Positions 31,409-31,419 of a stretch of 31,419 bases of DNA are shown here, in pieces. The notes below the pieces were generated by a model, which saw nothing but the letters and a program-made list of their open reading frames with translations, was not told where the DNA came from and ran no database searches. Numbering within the stretch: the stretch's first letter is position 1; every line of letters starts with the position of its first letter. Source of the DNA: Lactonifactor sp. BIOML-A5 (GTDB lineage Bacteria; Bacillota; Clostridia; Lachnospirales; Lachnospiraceae); assembly GCF_009677585.1 (NCBI RefSeq), contig NZ_WKYV01000043.1, forward strand, positions 1 to 31,419, read 5' to 3'. A program made the position numbers and the translations under genes.

Positions 31409-31419
31409 CGCCCCAAAAC

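Noticed and set aside
1..31419. CRISPR arrays, rRNA genes, insertion sequences with terminal repeats
   Set aside because: No regularly spaced direct repeats with spacers, no rRNA signature and no DDE or HUH transposase were found.

Overview
The window looks like a low-to-mid GC anaerobic member of the Clostridia, probably a gut Lachnospiraceae or Oscillospiraceae type. The evidence is strong GGAGG ribosome sites, clostridial-type serine recombinases, rubrerythrin, rubredoxin and MinD-ferredoxin proteins, and the absence of any respiratory chain. I cannot name the species. Almost every gene lies on the minus strand, so the window is best read from right to left.

Right part (about 23.3-31.3 kb, probably chromosomal). 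A DUF134 regulator gene stands alone near the right edge. Next is a two-gene oxidative-stress and electron-transfer unit: a double rubredoxin, then a ferredoxin fused to rubrerythrin. Then comes a nine-gene operon read from a clear promoter: DUF5320, DUF134, NifU/IscU-like scaffold, NifX-like, two MinD ATPases with inserted ferredoxins, a metallo-beta-lactamase-fold enzyme, an Mrp/NBP35 ATPase and a second NifX-like protein. It ends at a terminator near 23.26 kb. The set resembles the orange-protein (ORP) type clusters of anaerobes and suggests assembly or handling of a metal or Fe-S cofactor. The two promoters upstream of DUF134-containing units share a GGCATATGYC palindrome, a good candidate DUF134 operator.

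Middle and left (about 3.1-23.2 kb) is an integrated, probably decayed conjugative or mobilizable element. Its transfer end keeps a Sel1-repeat protein, a small basic protein, a DUF3991/TOPRIM protein, a VirD4-type coupling protein and a helix-turn-helix protein. It has no relaxase and no type IV secretion channel. The Sel1 protein starts like a ribbon-helix-helix mobilization protein, which suggests a deletion removed the relaxase. The other end carries three serine-recombinase genes (the middle one lacks the catalytic domain), three small overlapping genes and a sigma-70 region-4-like gene interrupted by one in-frame amber codon. Between these ends lies a cargo region of visibly higher GC: an excisionase-like HTH protein coupled to a membrane LuxR-type regulator with an MFS-like body, then a tightly packed seven-gene envelope operon (two lipoproteins, membrane-anchored proteins and three zinc-ribbon proteins) of unknown function.

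Far left (1-3.1 kb): the end of a membrane protein, an HNH-like zinc-knuckle protein, a KilA-N antirepressor-like gene containing a perfect 28-bp palindrome, and a plus-strand transcription unit of about 257 nt with its own promoter and terminator. In this RNA the 3' part of a tRNA (T arm, acceptor strand, encoded CCA) precedes the matching 5' part (acceptor strand, D arm, anticodon-like arm). This looks like a circularly permuted tRNA-like RNA and is the most unusual object in the window.
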